From Candidatus Izemoplasma sp. (lineage in GTDB: Bacteria > Bacillota_I > Bacilli_A > Izemoplasmatales > Izemoplasmataceae): a DNA stretch of 64,000 nucleotides. The position numbers were made by a program, and so were the translations under genes. Positions 51,669 through 59,761 of the stretch are shown piece after piece. Numbering within the stretch: the stretch's first letter is position 1; every line of letters begins with the position of its first letter. The stretch lies in contig SLOP01000012.1 of the NCBI GenBank assembly GCA_007132465.1, positions 24,117-88,116 of the forward strand, read 5' to 3'. The notes under the pieces are model-generated. The model ran no database searches. It was not told the origin of the DNA and saw only the letters and a list, made by a program, of their open reading frames with translations.

Positions 51669-53966
51669 TTAATCCCCCATTCGCTTTCGGGCAATGCCCA
51701 TGCTGATGACAGCAAACAGCCCGACGAAGATAAAGATGATGACCGAGTACGCTGCCGCCAAAGCGTATCGATGGGTGTTAAACGCCATGTTGAAGACGAA
51801 GGTAATCAACAAGTCGGTTGCACCGGGATCGCCGATGGTGCCCGTGCTCGGTCCCCCCTCTGTCAAAATGTAGACACCGAACTGGTTGAACTGCATGACG
51901 AACCCCATGATTAACACGGGTACCAAGGCGCGAAAGAGCCAAGGTAATGTGATGTACCGGAACGTTTGTAGCGTTGAAGCACCGTCTATATCGGCCGCCT
52001 CATAACACGATTTTGGAATCGATTTCAACATCCCAAACGAGACAACCATGAAGTATGGAAATGAAAACCATGTCATGACCAATATGGCACTAATGCGAGC
52101 CCAAAGCGGATGGGAAAGCCAGGGTACGCCAGGAAGCCCGAACAACTGCAACAGGTTGTTCACAAAGCCACCGTCGGTTTCCAGTAGCCCACGCCACATT
52201 AACAACGTGATAACTGCGGGAATAACCCAAGGCAGAATAAACACTAAGCGGTATATCTTAGCTACTTTCATGTTCATCTTGTCAAGAATTACCGCAACCA
52301 ATGCCCCCATCACAAACGAAATGGCCACTACCGATGTAGCAAATATAAAGGTCCACAAGGTCATCGATAGGAGACCACCAATACCTTGTGTGAAGATATG
52401 TCGGTAATTTTCAAGCCCAATCAAACCATAGTTTCTGAGATTGATGCCACTATAATCTGTTAATGATAAATAGATGTTATGTAAAATCGGGTATGCGTAG
52501 AAAACCAAAAGCAACACAAACAGGGGTAGCAAGAATGCCCACGCTAACAAAGTTGTTGCCCACCGTGGTTTCTCTTTCTGTCTCGTCCGCTTTCGCCGTC
52601 GGAAGTGAACAGCCGTGTACACAGCGCCAATCAGCGCAATAATGCCCGCCACAAACACATAAAATGCCGGTGTTAAAACAACATAATCGTAGGTTTCACC
52701 CATCATCCTCACGTCACGGCGAATGGCATCCGTCAACTCGGTCAGTTTTTCCTGCGGGTCGGCGTCGCCATAAAAAATCGCTTGCAACGCGGTGGGCACG
52801 TAGTTGTACCATATCGGGCCTTCTGGATTGTTCGGAAACGGTTCCGCGTGAGCGTTAAGCGCACTCAATGATCGTAATATATCATCGTTTTGGACATAGT
52901 CGCTCATCATCACCGATAGGTTTGCGGGATTGCGCTCTCCTGTCTTTCGCTCGTTTCGGTTTCCCGCCTCAATAAGTTGTTGCTGATTGGTGTCCTCTAG
53001 CATGTAATCAAGAAATAACAATGTGTTCTCAGCGTTTCTCGTGAATGCGTTGACGACAAATCCTTGAACCGTCGTCAGCGCTTCTGACGGTTTATCTTCG
53101 GTGGTGCCAGGAAGGGGCGCGATGCCGTAATCGATGCCTCGAGATTGATAGACCGATGCATTCCACAATCCATACAACATCATCGCGAGTTCTCCGTTTG
53201 CGAAATTCGCCGATATATGGCTTTCGGTTTGGTTCGGGTTAGTCAGCGTGAGATCCTTCTCCATAAGTTCACGCATAAAATCAACGTATTCAAGCATACC
53301 TCGATTGTCTAAGCCAATGTCATATGGGTTGTAAACCCCTGCCTGCGTTTGACCGAAATAATAGGCCCCAAATGTGCGCATTATGGGGTAGTTAAACCAC
53401 ATGTCACGAGGGTTCAATCGCGTTCCATACACCAACACCAATCCAGCGGGACAACGCACGGTTAATGCTTCTGCTGTGTGGAAGAAATCATCCCACGTCC
53501 GTGGCAAATCCTCTTCGGATATCAGCGCTTTGTTGTAAACGAGACCGGATGTGTCAACAGAATAACCGATGCCATAATAGTCCCCATCAAGATAGAATGC
53601 GTCAAGGGCTGCCTCAGCGTATCGTTCGCGGTATGTGTCGACACTCAGTGGCATAAGTAAACCCGAGTATACCATTCGACCGATGTCTGGTGCTTGCATG
53701 AACACAATGTCGGGTCGGTTTCCCGTTTCCGCGTTATTTGCGAGATCGTTAGGTGCGTCAAAAATGCTGCGGCGGCTGATGACGTCAACCTTGATGCCTG
53801 TGTCACGCGTAAAATCCGAAGCAATGCTTCGCAAGGCCTCGTTTTCAGCTTCAATGTGTGAAAACCACACTCGAATCGTCTCGCTGCCTCCACGCACCTC
53901 CGAGGAGGTCAACAAAAGCGTTAAGGCAATCACAGACATCAGAACCGCCGCAATCGTCTTCTTCAA
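51669..53966 (-). CDS. Fused sugar-binding protein and MalF-type permease
   Basis: A single 765-residue frame joins two usual transporter parts. Residues 1-27 look like a signal sequence or signal anchor without a lipobox. Residues 28-425 are a family 1 extracellular solute-binding domain (ETIRVWFSHIEAENEAL, ANGELAMMLYGLWNAS, TVQGFVVNAFT). A membrane helix (about 429-451), a basic cytoplasmic linker RRRKRTRQKEK and then a MalF-type permease of about six helices follow, with the EAA loop EAADIDGASTLQTFRYITLP. The large external P2 loop of E. coli MalF is absent. One binding protein would be tethered to each transporter. Confidence 0.93.
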   Translation of the reverse strand: MKKTIAAVLMSVIALTLLLTSSEVRGGSETIRVWFSHIEAENEALRSIASDFTRDTGIKVDVISRRSIFDAPNDLANNAETGNRPDIVFMQAPDIGRMVYSGLLMPLSVDTYRERYAEAALDAFYLDGDYYGIGYSVDTSGLVYNKALISEEDLPRTWDDFFHTAEALTVRCPAGLVLVYGTRLNPRDMWFNYPIMRTFGAYYFGQTQAGVYNPYDIGLDNRGMLEYVDFMRELMEKDLTLTNPNQTESHISANFANGELAMMLYGLWNASVYQSRGIDYGIAPLPGTTEDKPSEALTTVQGFVVNAFTRNAENTLLFLDYMLEDTNQQQLIEAGNRNERKTGERNPANLSVMMSDYVQNDDILRSLSALNAHAEPFPNNPEGPIWYNYVPTALQAIFYGDADPQEKLTELTDAIRRDVRMMGETYDYVVLTPAFYVFVAGIIALIGAVYTAVHFRRRKRTRQKEKPRWATTLLAWAFLLPLFVLLLVFYAYPILHNIYLSLTDYSGINLRNYGLIGLENYRHIFTQGIGGLLSMTLWTFIFATSVVAISFVMGALVAVILDKMNMKVAKIYRLVFILPWVIPAVITLLMWRGLLETDGGFVNNLLQLFGLPGVPWLSHPLWARISAILVMTWFSFPYFMVVSFGMLKSIPKSCYEAADIDGASTLQTFRYITLPWLFRALVPVLIMGFVMQFNQFGVYILTEGGPSTGTIGDPGATDLLITFVFNMAFNTHRYALAAAYSVIIFIFVGLFAVISMGIARKRMGD

Positions 53967-53991
53967 AGTCGCACCTCGTTTACGTGATTAT

Positions 53992-55071
53992 TTATCGAAA
54001 TACACGCTTGAACCGTTCAACATGACGTTTAGCTTCCGTCACTGAACCAACTGGAAGCGTGATAGAGAAATTGCCTTTCTTAAGCATGTTAGCGTTTCGT
54101 TCGATATCATCAAAACTGTCGCAATCAATGGCTTGATTCACGGTACGCACATCATCTAAGAGCGCCTCGACATCATCAATTGGACGCACGGTATTCGGGT
54201 CGGTCGGTAACCAAAGACTTACCACGCCATTCATCGAACATATTGGGTCCAACAGTTGCATGCCGCTCGAATGCGTGTGCATATGACCACGACCAAAGTG
54301 GTTGATGATGGTTTGGGTATAAGGGCGGCAAAAGGTTCGATACATGTCTTTTGATATGTTGCAGGCGATATCCTCGCCCATGTTGATGTTGCCTTCCAAG
54401 AACCACATACCATGACGTGTGTCACCAAGGTATTTCCGTGCAAGCGCATTGACGTCCTCGGCATAGTGAATGGTTGCCTTCATGCAGTATTCAAGCAATC
54501 CTTTCAACCCTTCGGGGTTGTCGAAGAAATCCGTGTATATGGCATCTCCACGTAACGCGGCAGCTAAATCAAGCGGCGAAAAATAACCCCGTGTAAAAGG
54601 AATGCCTCCCGTTTTCGCGCGCTTCAACAGCGCCTCTGTGATGGCCATCAATCGGTTGTACCATACACTTTCACCAAACGGGGGAAGCGTGGCCCAACCA
54701 TCGACAGATTTCAACACCGGTGTTGACCAACTGGTATCTTTCTTAAACTGAATATCACCTGCCACAAACGCGGAAAAATCCCCGATCCCCAACACAGGGG
54801 TCACCGCGGGAATCATGTTGTCATCCACGTCTTTGCGGGCTTCAAAAGATTCGGCGAACATCTGGCATAAATCGTCTGCATATGCCTCAATGTCATCGAC
54901 AAAGTTATACTTCGTTAAATCAAATCGCTCAAAAACGGTGGTGTCTTCAGGGGGCAGCGCCCGAAACGTCACATTTCCACCTTTTCCCATCAAGGCGTCA
55001 TCGTACGTTCGCTGCATCTCGTCGACCGTCTGATTCACGTTTGGTTTATAGTGCTCAAGTGGTTTAAACAT
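53992..55071 (-). CDS. URO-D-fold protein of the sugar cluster
   Basis: A 359-residue protein from the ATG at 55071 (GGGAG upstream), overlapping the regulator by 8 bp. The frame open to 55185 is not used. The fold resembles uroporphyrinogen decarboxylase or cobalamin-independent methionine synthase proteins: PVLGIGDFSAFVAG, FTRGYFSPLDLAAAL and MWFLEGNINMGEDIACNIS. The zinc region reads H265-x-H267-S-S-G in HMHTHSSG, where the Cys of H-x-C-G is Ser. It may bind metal differently or not act on corrinoids. It sits between the regulator and the transporter, so a link to the imported sugar is expected. Confidence 0.78.
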   Translation of the reverse strand: MFKPLEHYKPNVNQTVDEMQRTYDDALMGKGGNVTFRALPPEDTTVFERFDLTKYNFVDDIEAYADDLCQMFAESFEARKDVDDNMIPAVTPVLGIGDFSAFVAGDIQFKKDTSWSTPVLKSVDGWATLPPFGESVWYNRLMAITEALLKRAKTGGIPFTRGYFSPLDLAAALRGDAIYTDFFDNPEGLKGLLEYCMKATIHYAEDVNALARKYLGDTRHGMWFLEGNINMGEDIACNISKDMYRTFCRPYTQTIINHFGRGHMHTHSSGMQLLDPICSMNGVVSLWLPTDPNTVRPIDDVEALLDDVRTVNQAIDCDSFDDIERNANMLKKGNFSITLPVGSVTEAKRHVERFKRVFR

Positions 55072-55918
55072 GTTTATCTCCCGCCGCTTCGGTTTCCTCA
55101 AAGGGGAAGTGTTTTTTAGGTAGTTGAATGGCTTCAAAAAAACTCTGAATGGCTTTATTATAATGATGGACATCCACATTATCACCGAGATACCCTTGGT
55201 TTTTCAGTGCGTAGTACAAAATGATGTCCAACAAAATCTGGTCCATGGCCATCGATAACAATGCTTTGTTTTTAGTGTAGACACGTATTTCGGTCGACCC
55301 GTTGTTGCCATCACCAACGACCATGTCTTTACGATCGAAGATTGCGATCAAGCGCCTTCTTGGAAACTTGCGTCGAGCATCGGTCATGTTATAGCTATAA
55401 TGATGCCCGAAATCGAAAGGAATAGGACAAAACGAAAACACGTGAATCTCTACACCCCGTTCATACGCTCTCCTTAGCGGCGCTTCAAACAGTTTCGCTT
55501 CCTTGTCCCAGAGCGACAGAAATATCGTGCCGCTGGCCTCGTCAATACCTTTTTCAACACGATGTACCAATTCATCATAGCTGGCCATGTTCAGAACGTA
55601 CTCTTCATCTTTCTCAGTCTGTTCTATGTCATCCAAACATTCTTGCAAAGTGCCCATCTTCATGTCATAGTCTTTTTTCATGTTCGCTATGAGTTCTCGA
55701 TAATTGACCGGCGCATACCTTCGTGGTGTTCCTTCAATCGGCAGCACTGCATTTTTACGTTCCAATCGCTTTAATGTATCGTAGACCATGGTTCGTGTAA
55801 TGTTTGCAACTTTCGCAACCTCGTATCCTGTCATTGGACTTTTCTTTAAGAGCGCAATATAGCACTTCGCTTCGTTTTTAGAGAAACCGAACTCTTTCAT
55901 GATCCCAAACGCATCCAT
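55064..55918 (-). CDS. TrmB family sugar-responsive transcriptional regulator
   Basis: A 284-residue protein from the ATG at 55918 (GGAAGGTGG upstream). The N-terminal winged helix is GFSKNEAKCYIALLKKSPMTGYEVAKVANITRTMVYDTLKRLERKN, the TrmB DNA-binding domain. A coiled segment follows (about 85-115), then an effector domain with a phospholipase D-like fold (SGTIFLSLWDKEAKLFEAPLRRAYERGV). TrmB proteins sense maltose, trehalose or related sugars. It is the first gene of the sugar operon, with a promoter and a palindrome that may be its own operator. Confidence 0.92.
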   Translation of the reverse strand: MDAFGIMKEFGFSKNEAKCYIALLKKSPMTGYEVAKVANITRTMVYDTLKRLERKNAVLPIEGTPRRYAPVNYRELIANMKKDYDMKMGTLQECLDDIEQTEKDEEYVLNMASYDELVHRVEKGIDEASGTIFLSLWDKEAKLFEAPLRRAYERGVEIHVFSFCPIPFDFGHHYSYNMTDARRKFPRRRLIAIFDRKDMVVGDGNNGSTEIRVYTKNKALLSMAMDQILLDIILYYALKNQGYLGDNVDVHHYNKAIQSFFEAIQLPKKHFPFEETEAAGDKHV

Positions 55919-55944
55919 CGCAATCCACCTTCCACAAACGTTTT

Positions 55945-56002
55945 CATTAGTTGTAATGCCTATCACTACTATTATCGTACCACGGTCTTTTATCGTCGTC
56001 AA
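55945..56002 (-). promoter_or_regulatory. Promoter and candidate TrmB operator of the sugar operon
   Basis: A -35 TTGACG (55997-56002), 17-bp spacer and -10 TACGAT (55974-55979) lie on the minus strand. Downstream of the -10 stands the perfect palindrome CATTA-N4-TAATG (55945-55958), just past the expected start point, a position suited to repression by the TrmB protein. Confidence 0.62.
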
Positions 56003-56053
56003 CACGAAACGTAAAATTGGTCACAAAATCGTTTGCTTCTGTTTACACCAAAT

Positions 56054-56080
56054 AAAAACACCCCCACAAAAGGGGGGTGT
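56054..56080 (-). terminator. Terminator of the Spx-like gene
   Basis: An 8-bp stem (56058-56065 with 56073-56080) with a 7-nt loop. TTTTATT follows on the minus strand. Confidence 0.8.
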
Positions 56081-56103
56081 GTAAGCACTAAATGGCTCGC
56101 ATC

Positions 56104-56574
56104 TTATGACGATTTATGTGCGTGATCTTTTTCACTTAGCTCCTTAAAATAAGTTTCAAGGGCGTGGACATAATCACAGTCTTCGCCTTTATCGCAGGTA
56201 GTACACATGATGATTTCACGCAGACGCTTCGGGATAAACATCCGGATTTCATCTTCGTTGTATCCCACTTGCATCTTAGCATCTTCGATGATGATTGGAC
56301 GTCTTAACACGCTCGGATGTTCAATGATAAACTCGGTGAGTTCTCTTAAACTCATGTCCTCAAAACTGAGGTTTTTCTCTTGAAACACTTTCGAACGCGT
56401 TGAAATAATGTCTTCAAAACCACTCTCCGTGTTTTTTAACATCAACATGATATCATCTTTGGTTAGCTTAATGTTAAAGATGTTTTTCTCCCGATACTCG
56501 ATGCGATGCTCTTCAAACCACTTCTTTGCTTTTCGGCATGAGGAGCAGCTTGGTGTCGTATACATTTGAATCAT
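56104..56574 (-). CDS. Spx/ArsC family regulator with a cysteine-rich C-terminal extension
   Basis: A 156-residue protein from the ATG at 56574 (AAGGAGG upstream). Residues 1-120 are a full Spx: the C10-S-S-C13 redox switch, SVLRRPIIIEDAKMQVGYNEDEIR and FIPKRLRE. Spx binds the RNA polymerase alpha C-terminal domain and controls thiol-stress genes. Known Spx proteins end near residue 131. This one carries an additional segment with C124-x2-C127 and C133 and a charged tail ending HAHKSS. The extra cysteines could be a second redox or metal site. It has its own promoter and terminator. Confidence 0.9.
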   Translation of the reverse strand: MIQMYTTPSCSSCRKAKKWFEEHRIEYREKNIFNIKLTKDDIMLMLKNTESGFEDIISTRSKVFQEKNLSFEDMSLRELTEFIIEHPSVLRRPIIIEDAKMQVGYNEDEIRMFIPKRLREIIMCTTCDKGEDCDYVHALETYFKELSEKDHAHKSS

Positions 56575-56612
56575 GGAATCATCCCTCCTTAAAGGAACGT
56601 GTCTCGCTACAC

Positions 56613-56640
56613 AGTATATCATAATTTATAAATAATTCAA
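56613..56640 (-). promoter_or_regulatory. Promoter of the Spx-like gene
   Basis: A -35 TTGAAT (56635-56640), 16-bp AT-rich spacer and -10 TATACT (56613-56618) on the minus strand. Confidence 0.62.
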
Positions 56641-56688
56641 ATAGGTTTCTGAGATTTCTGCAAATTGACCAACGCCTGCCTATTTGCA

Positions 56689-56697
56689 TGCTATAAT
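56689..56697 (+). promoter_or_regulatory. Extended -10 promoter of pepF
   Basis: TGC-TATAAT, with the -10 at 56692-56697, 37 bp before the start codon. A TTGACC at 56665-56670 is 21 bp away, too far for a standard -35. Confidence 0.6.
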
Positions 56698-56734
56698 ACG
56701 GACGTACCTAATTATACCAAACGGAGGCCTAAAT

Positions 56735-58501
56735 ATGAAGTGGAAACTTGAAAATCTCTATGCCTCACTCGAGGCCTGGCAACACGATTTCGATTTTGTT
56801 AAAGACACCGTCAATCAAGCCCCAACATTTAAAGGAAAACTGCATGAGTTCGATTCGTTCACGCGGTATTTCAACCTACAACGCGACATCAGCGTTAAAG
56901 CGCACAAACTCTACCAATACGCTGCGCTTAAAAGCGACCTCAACCGTAAAAACGTGGCGAACGCCGGTCGCGTTCAAGAGTGTGCGCATCTGCTGAACGA
57001 GCTACAGCGCGCCACGGCGTTTCAGAACCCTGAAGTGCTGTCGCTTGGTGAGGCCACTGTCGACGACTTCCTTTCGCGTGACGAAAGCTTACGCGAGTAC
57101 CGTTTCCCCCTCAAAAAACTGTTCCATCAAAAGCCGCATGTGCTTGATGAAAAAAGTGAAACCTTGTTGGCCAACTACCAACGACTTACCAATCAAGGCA
57201 GCCAACTTTACGGCGCGCTTGCCGTCGCTGACAACACCAGCAAAACCGTGACCCTAAAAAACGGCCAGGATATCACCGTCACCCAAGGCAATTTCCGCAG
57301 TTACCTCGCCGACCTTGAGGACCCCGCGGATCGCGAGGCTGTTTTCAACGCGATTTTCGCACACTATGAAACCCACAAACACACCTACGCCCAAATGTAT
57401 AACACCGTGCTGCAAGCCGATGTGGCCAAAAAGCACGCCCGCAAGTACGACTCGACCTTGCAAAGCTATCTTTTCGCAAACAACATTCCGCTGTCGGTCT
57501 ATCACAACCTCGTGAGCGTCGCCAAGGAGAACACCGAACCAATCAAGCGCTATTACGCACTGCGTAAAAAAGTTCTCAAGCTTGAGACACACCGCACCTT
57601 TGACCGGTTCATGCCACTGGCCAAGGCCAAAAGCAAGTTTGCCTACGACGACGCAACACAGCTGTTCTTTGACGCCATCGACCATCTTGGTGATGATTTC
57701 ATCGCCAAAGCCAAAGATGCCCTTAAAGAAGGTTATGTCGACGTCTACGAACAAGAAGGCAAACAAACTGGTGCGTATTCGTGGAGCGCACTTAACGAGC
57801 ACCCCTTTATCTTGCTTAACTATGACGACACCTTAAACAGCGTCTTCACCTTAGCCCACGAAGCCGGCCATTCGATGCACTCGCTTTTCAGCCACGACGT
57901 CCAACCAGTCGCCACACAAAGCTACACTATCTTCGTGGCTGAAATCGCCTCAACGTTTAACGAACACATGTTGCTCGATCACTTCATCCGTACCAACCAA
58001 GGCACGCTGGAGGACAAAATTGCCCTGCTCCAGCAAGCCATCGACGACATCCTCGGCACGTTCTATCGCCAAACCTTGTTCGCGGCGTACGAACTTGAAG
58101 CGCATAAACTAGCCGAAGAAGGTAAACCTATCACCTACGAAGCGCTGTCCACCATCATGGTCTATCTCTACAAACACTTTTACGACATCGACATCACCGA
58201 TGAACCAGGTAAAGCGTATGTATGGGCCTACATTCCCCATCTTTTCAACACCCCTTATTACGTCTACCAATACGCCACCAGCTTTGCTGCCAGTTTAAAA
58301 CTCTTTGACATGGTTAAAGATGACCCACGGAAAATCGAAAACCACATGCGCCTTCTCAAAGCTGGCGGCGACGACTTTCCGGTCGAACAGGTCAAAAAAG
58401 CCGGCGTTGACCTCACCACCAAAGACGCCTTCATGGGGGTTGTCAAACGCTTAAACGACCTTATCGATGAACTTGACCTTGCATTAAAACAAAAATCCTA
58501 G
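56735..58501 (+). CDS. pepF: M3B family oligoendopeptidase F
   Basis: A 588-residue cytoplasmic zinc peptidase from the ATG at 56735 (GGAGG upstream); the frame open to 56684 includes the promoter. The zinc motif H375-E-A-G-H379 lies in LAHEAGHSMHSLFS, with the third ligand in AEIASTFNEHMLLDHF. KWKLENLYAS at the start is typical. It degrades peptides of about 7-17 residues. The promoter of trpS is embedded in its last codons. Confidence 0.96.
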   Translation: MKWKLENLYASLEAWQHDFDFVKDTVNQAPTFKGKLHEFDSFTRYFNLQRDISVKAHKLYQYAALKSDLNRKNVANAGRVQECAHLLNELQRATAFQNPEVLSLGEATVDDFLSRDESLREYRFPLKKLFHQKPHVLDEKSETLLANYQRLTNQGSQLYGALAVADNTSKTVTLKNGQDITVTQGNFRSYLADLEDPADREAVFNAIFAHYETHKHTYAQMYNTVLQADVAKKHARKYDSTLQSYLFANNIPLSVYHNLVSVAKENTEPIKRYYALRKKVLKLETHRTFDRFMPLAKAKSKFAYDDATQLFFDAIDHLGDDFIAKAKDALKEGYVDVYEQEGKQTGAYSWSALNEHPFILLNYDDTLNSVFTLAHEAGHSMHSLFSHDVQPVATQSYTIFVAEIASTFNEHMLLDHFIRTNQGTLEDKIALLQQAIDDILGTFYRQTLFAAYELEAHKLAEEGKPITYEALSTIMVYLYKHFYDIDITDEPGKAYVWAYIPHLFNTPYYVYQYATSFAASLKLFDMVKDDPRKIENHMRLLKAGGDDFPVEQVKKAGVDLTTKDAFMGVVKRLNDLIDELDLALKQKS

Positions 58502-58507
58502 TATGAT
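58479..58507 (+). promoter_or_regulatory. Promoter of the trpS leader
   Basis: A -35 TTGCAT (58479-58484), 17-bp spacer and -10 TATGAT (58502-58507). The -35 and spacer lie inside the 3' end of pepF. Confidence 0.6.
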
Positions 58508-58511
58508 AAAC

Positions 58512-58718
58512 GTAACACGATTGACGGGGACGAGTACCGCCTCACCCCACGAGCTAGCGAACCCGGGACAGTGAAAGCCGGGGCGTGGACACGCGTGAAT
58601 GGACCCCTGAGTGACGTTAACCGCGTCCGTTTTCCGCGTTAAGGACTCAAGTGCCGACTCCGGTCGGAATCAAGGTGGTACCGCGAAATCACGCCCTTGG
58701 CCAAGCCAAGGGCGTTTT
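58512..58718 (+). promoter_or_regulatory. T-box riboswitch of trpS
   Basis: The leader has the GACGAGTACC element of stem I near 58530, the specifier TGG (58600-58602) in GTGAA-TGG-AC, and the T-box word AAGGTGGTACCGCGA (58672-58686). The terminator has a 10-bp stem (58691-58700 with 58706-58715) and four T. Uncharged tRNA-Trp would permit readthrough into trpS. Confidence 0.95.
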
Positions 58719-58740
58719 CTATTCAAAAGGAGGAATACCC

Positions 58741-59742
58741 ATGAAACACATTGTCTCAGGCATCCAACCCACCGGCAGTCTAAACCTCGGCACCTACCTC
58801 GGCAGCATCAAAAACTTCATCGACGTCCAACGACGCCACCCGGAGCATCAGCTGTTGCTCTTTATTGCCGACTTGCATGCCCTCACCGTGCCCCAAGATA
58901 AGATGAAACTACGCAAAACCATCAAAGAACTCGCCGCCCTTTACCTCGCCAGCGGCCTCAACCAAGACACTTTGTCGCTTTTCATCCAATCTGAAATTCC
59001 CGCCCACGCACAGATGGCGTATTTGCTGCAGTGCTTTACGTACATGGGCGAACTCGAACGCATGACCCAGTTCAAAGACAAAGCCCAAAAACAAACCAAA
59101 GGCGTCAGTTCAGCCCTTTTTACCTATCCCGCTTTGATGGCTGGAGACATCTTGCTGTATGATGCCCAGTATGTCCCCGTGGGCGAGGATCAAAAACAAC
59201 ACCTCGAGCTCACACGCGACATCGCCATTCGCCTCAACAACCGTTTCGGTTCAATGGTCACGGTACCCGAACCACTGATTCCCAAAGTCGGCGCGCGCAT
59301 CATGAGCCTCACCGACCCTACGAAGAAGATGAGTAAGTCCGACGTAAACGTCAAATCCCGTGTCAACCTTCTCGATGATGAAACCCTCATTCGTAAACGC
59401 ATCATGTCAGCCGTCACCGATTCGGAAGACACCATCCGATATGACACAAAAGAAAAACCTGGCATCGCCAACCTCATAACCATATACAGTGCCATCACCG
59501 GGCAAGCCATACCGGCCGTTGAAGCGACCTTCAAAGACAGCGATTACGCTACCTTTAAGCGCGCTGTCGCCGACGCGGTAATCGGCGAACTCGCACCAAT
59601 TCAGGCCCGTTACCACGAACTCAAAGCCAGCCCCGAACTCGATCGCATCTTGGATGAAGGCAAAGCTTACGCTGACCGGTTCGCGACCAACAAGATCCGT
59701 AAACTCCAAAACGCCCTTGGACTCGGTCGGAAACGCAAATAA
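58741..59742 (+). CDS. trpS: Tryptophan-tRNA ligase
   Basis: This 333-residue class I synthetase begins at the ATG at 58741 behind AAAGGAGGA; the frame open to 58651 runs through the T-box leader. The HIGH-type signature region reads TGSLNLGTYLGS, where N15 replaces the usual first His (HLGN in most TrpRS). The KMSKS motif is intact (TKKMSKSD), and GEDQKQHLELTRDIA marks the substrate pocket. It is regulated by the T-box in front. Confidence 0.97.
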   Translation: MKHIVSGIQPTGSLNLGTYLGSIKNFIDVQRRHPEHQLLLFIADLHALTVPQDKMKLRKTIKELAALYLASGLNQDTLSLFIQSEIPAHAQMAYLLQCFTYMGELERMTQFKDKAQKQTKGVSSALFTYPALMAGDILLYDAQYVPVGEDQKQHLELTRDIAIRLNNRFGSMVTVPEPLIPKVGARIMSLTDPTKKMSKSDVNVKSRVNLLDDETLIRKRIMSAVTDSEDTIRYDTKEKPGIANLITIYSAITGQAIPAVEATFKDSDYATFKRAVADAVIGELAPIQARYHELKASPELDRILDEGKAYADRFATNKIRKLQNALGLGRKRK

Positions 59743-59761
59743 AAAACCGACAATCGTCGGT
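59741..59761 (-). terminator. Terminator of the EIIB-like gene
   Basis: A 6-bp stem (59746-59751 with 59756-59761) followed on the minus strand by six T. The plus-strand side lacks a T run, so trpS itself has no clear terminator. Confidence 0.78.

Noticed and set aside
50829..53966. A missing ATPase gene for the sugar transporter as evidence of a broken system
   Set aside because: Firmicute sugar importers often share one MsmX/MalK ATPase encoded elsewhere, and both permease EAA loops are intact.
55270..55280. GTAGACAC-like word in the TrmB gene, similar to the IS3-relic ends
   Set aside because: Only a few bases match and it lies within conserved coding sequence; it is chance.
57254..57802. 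A 182-codon minus-strand frame inside pepF
   Set aside because: It is antisense to conserved pepF codons and resembles no protein family.
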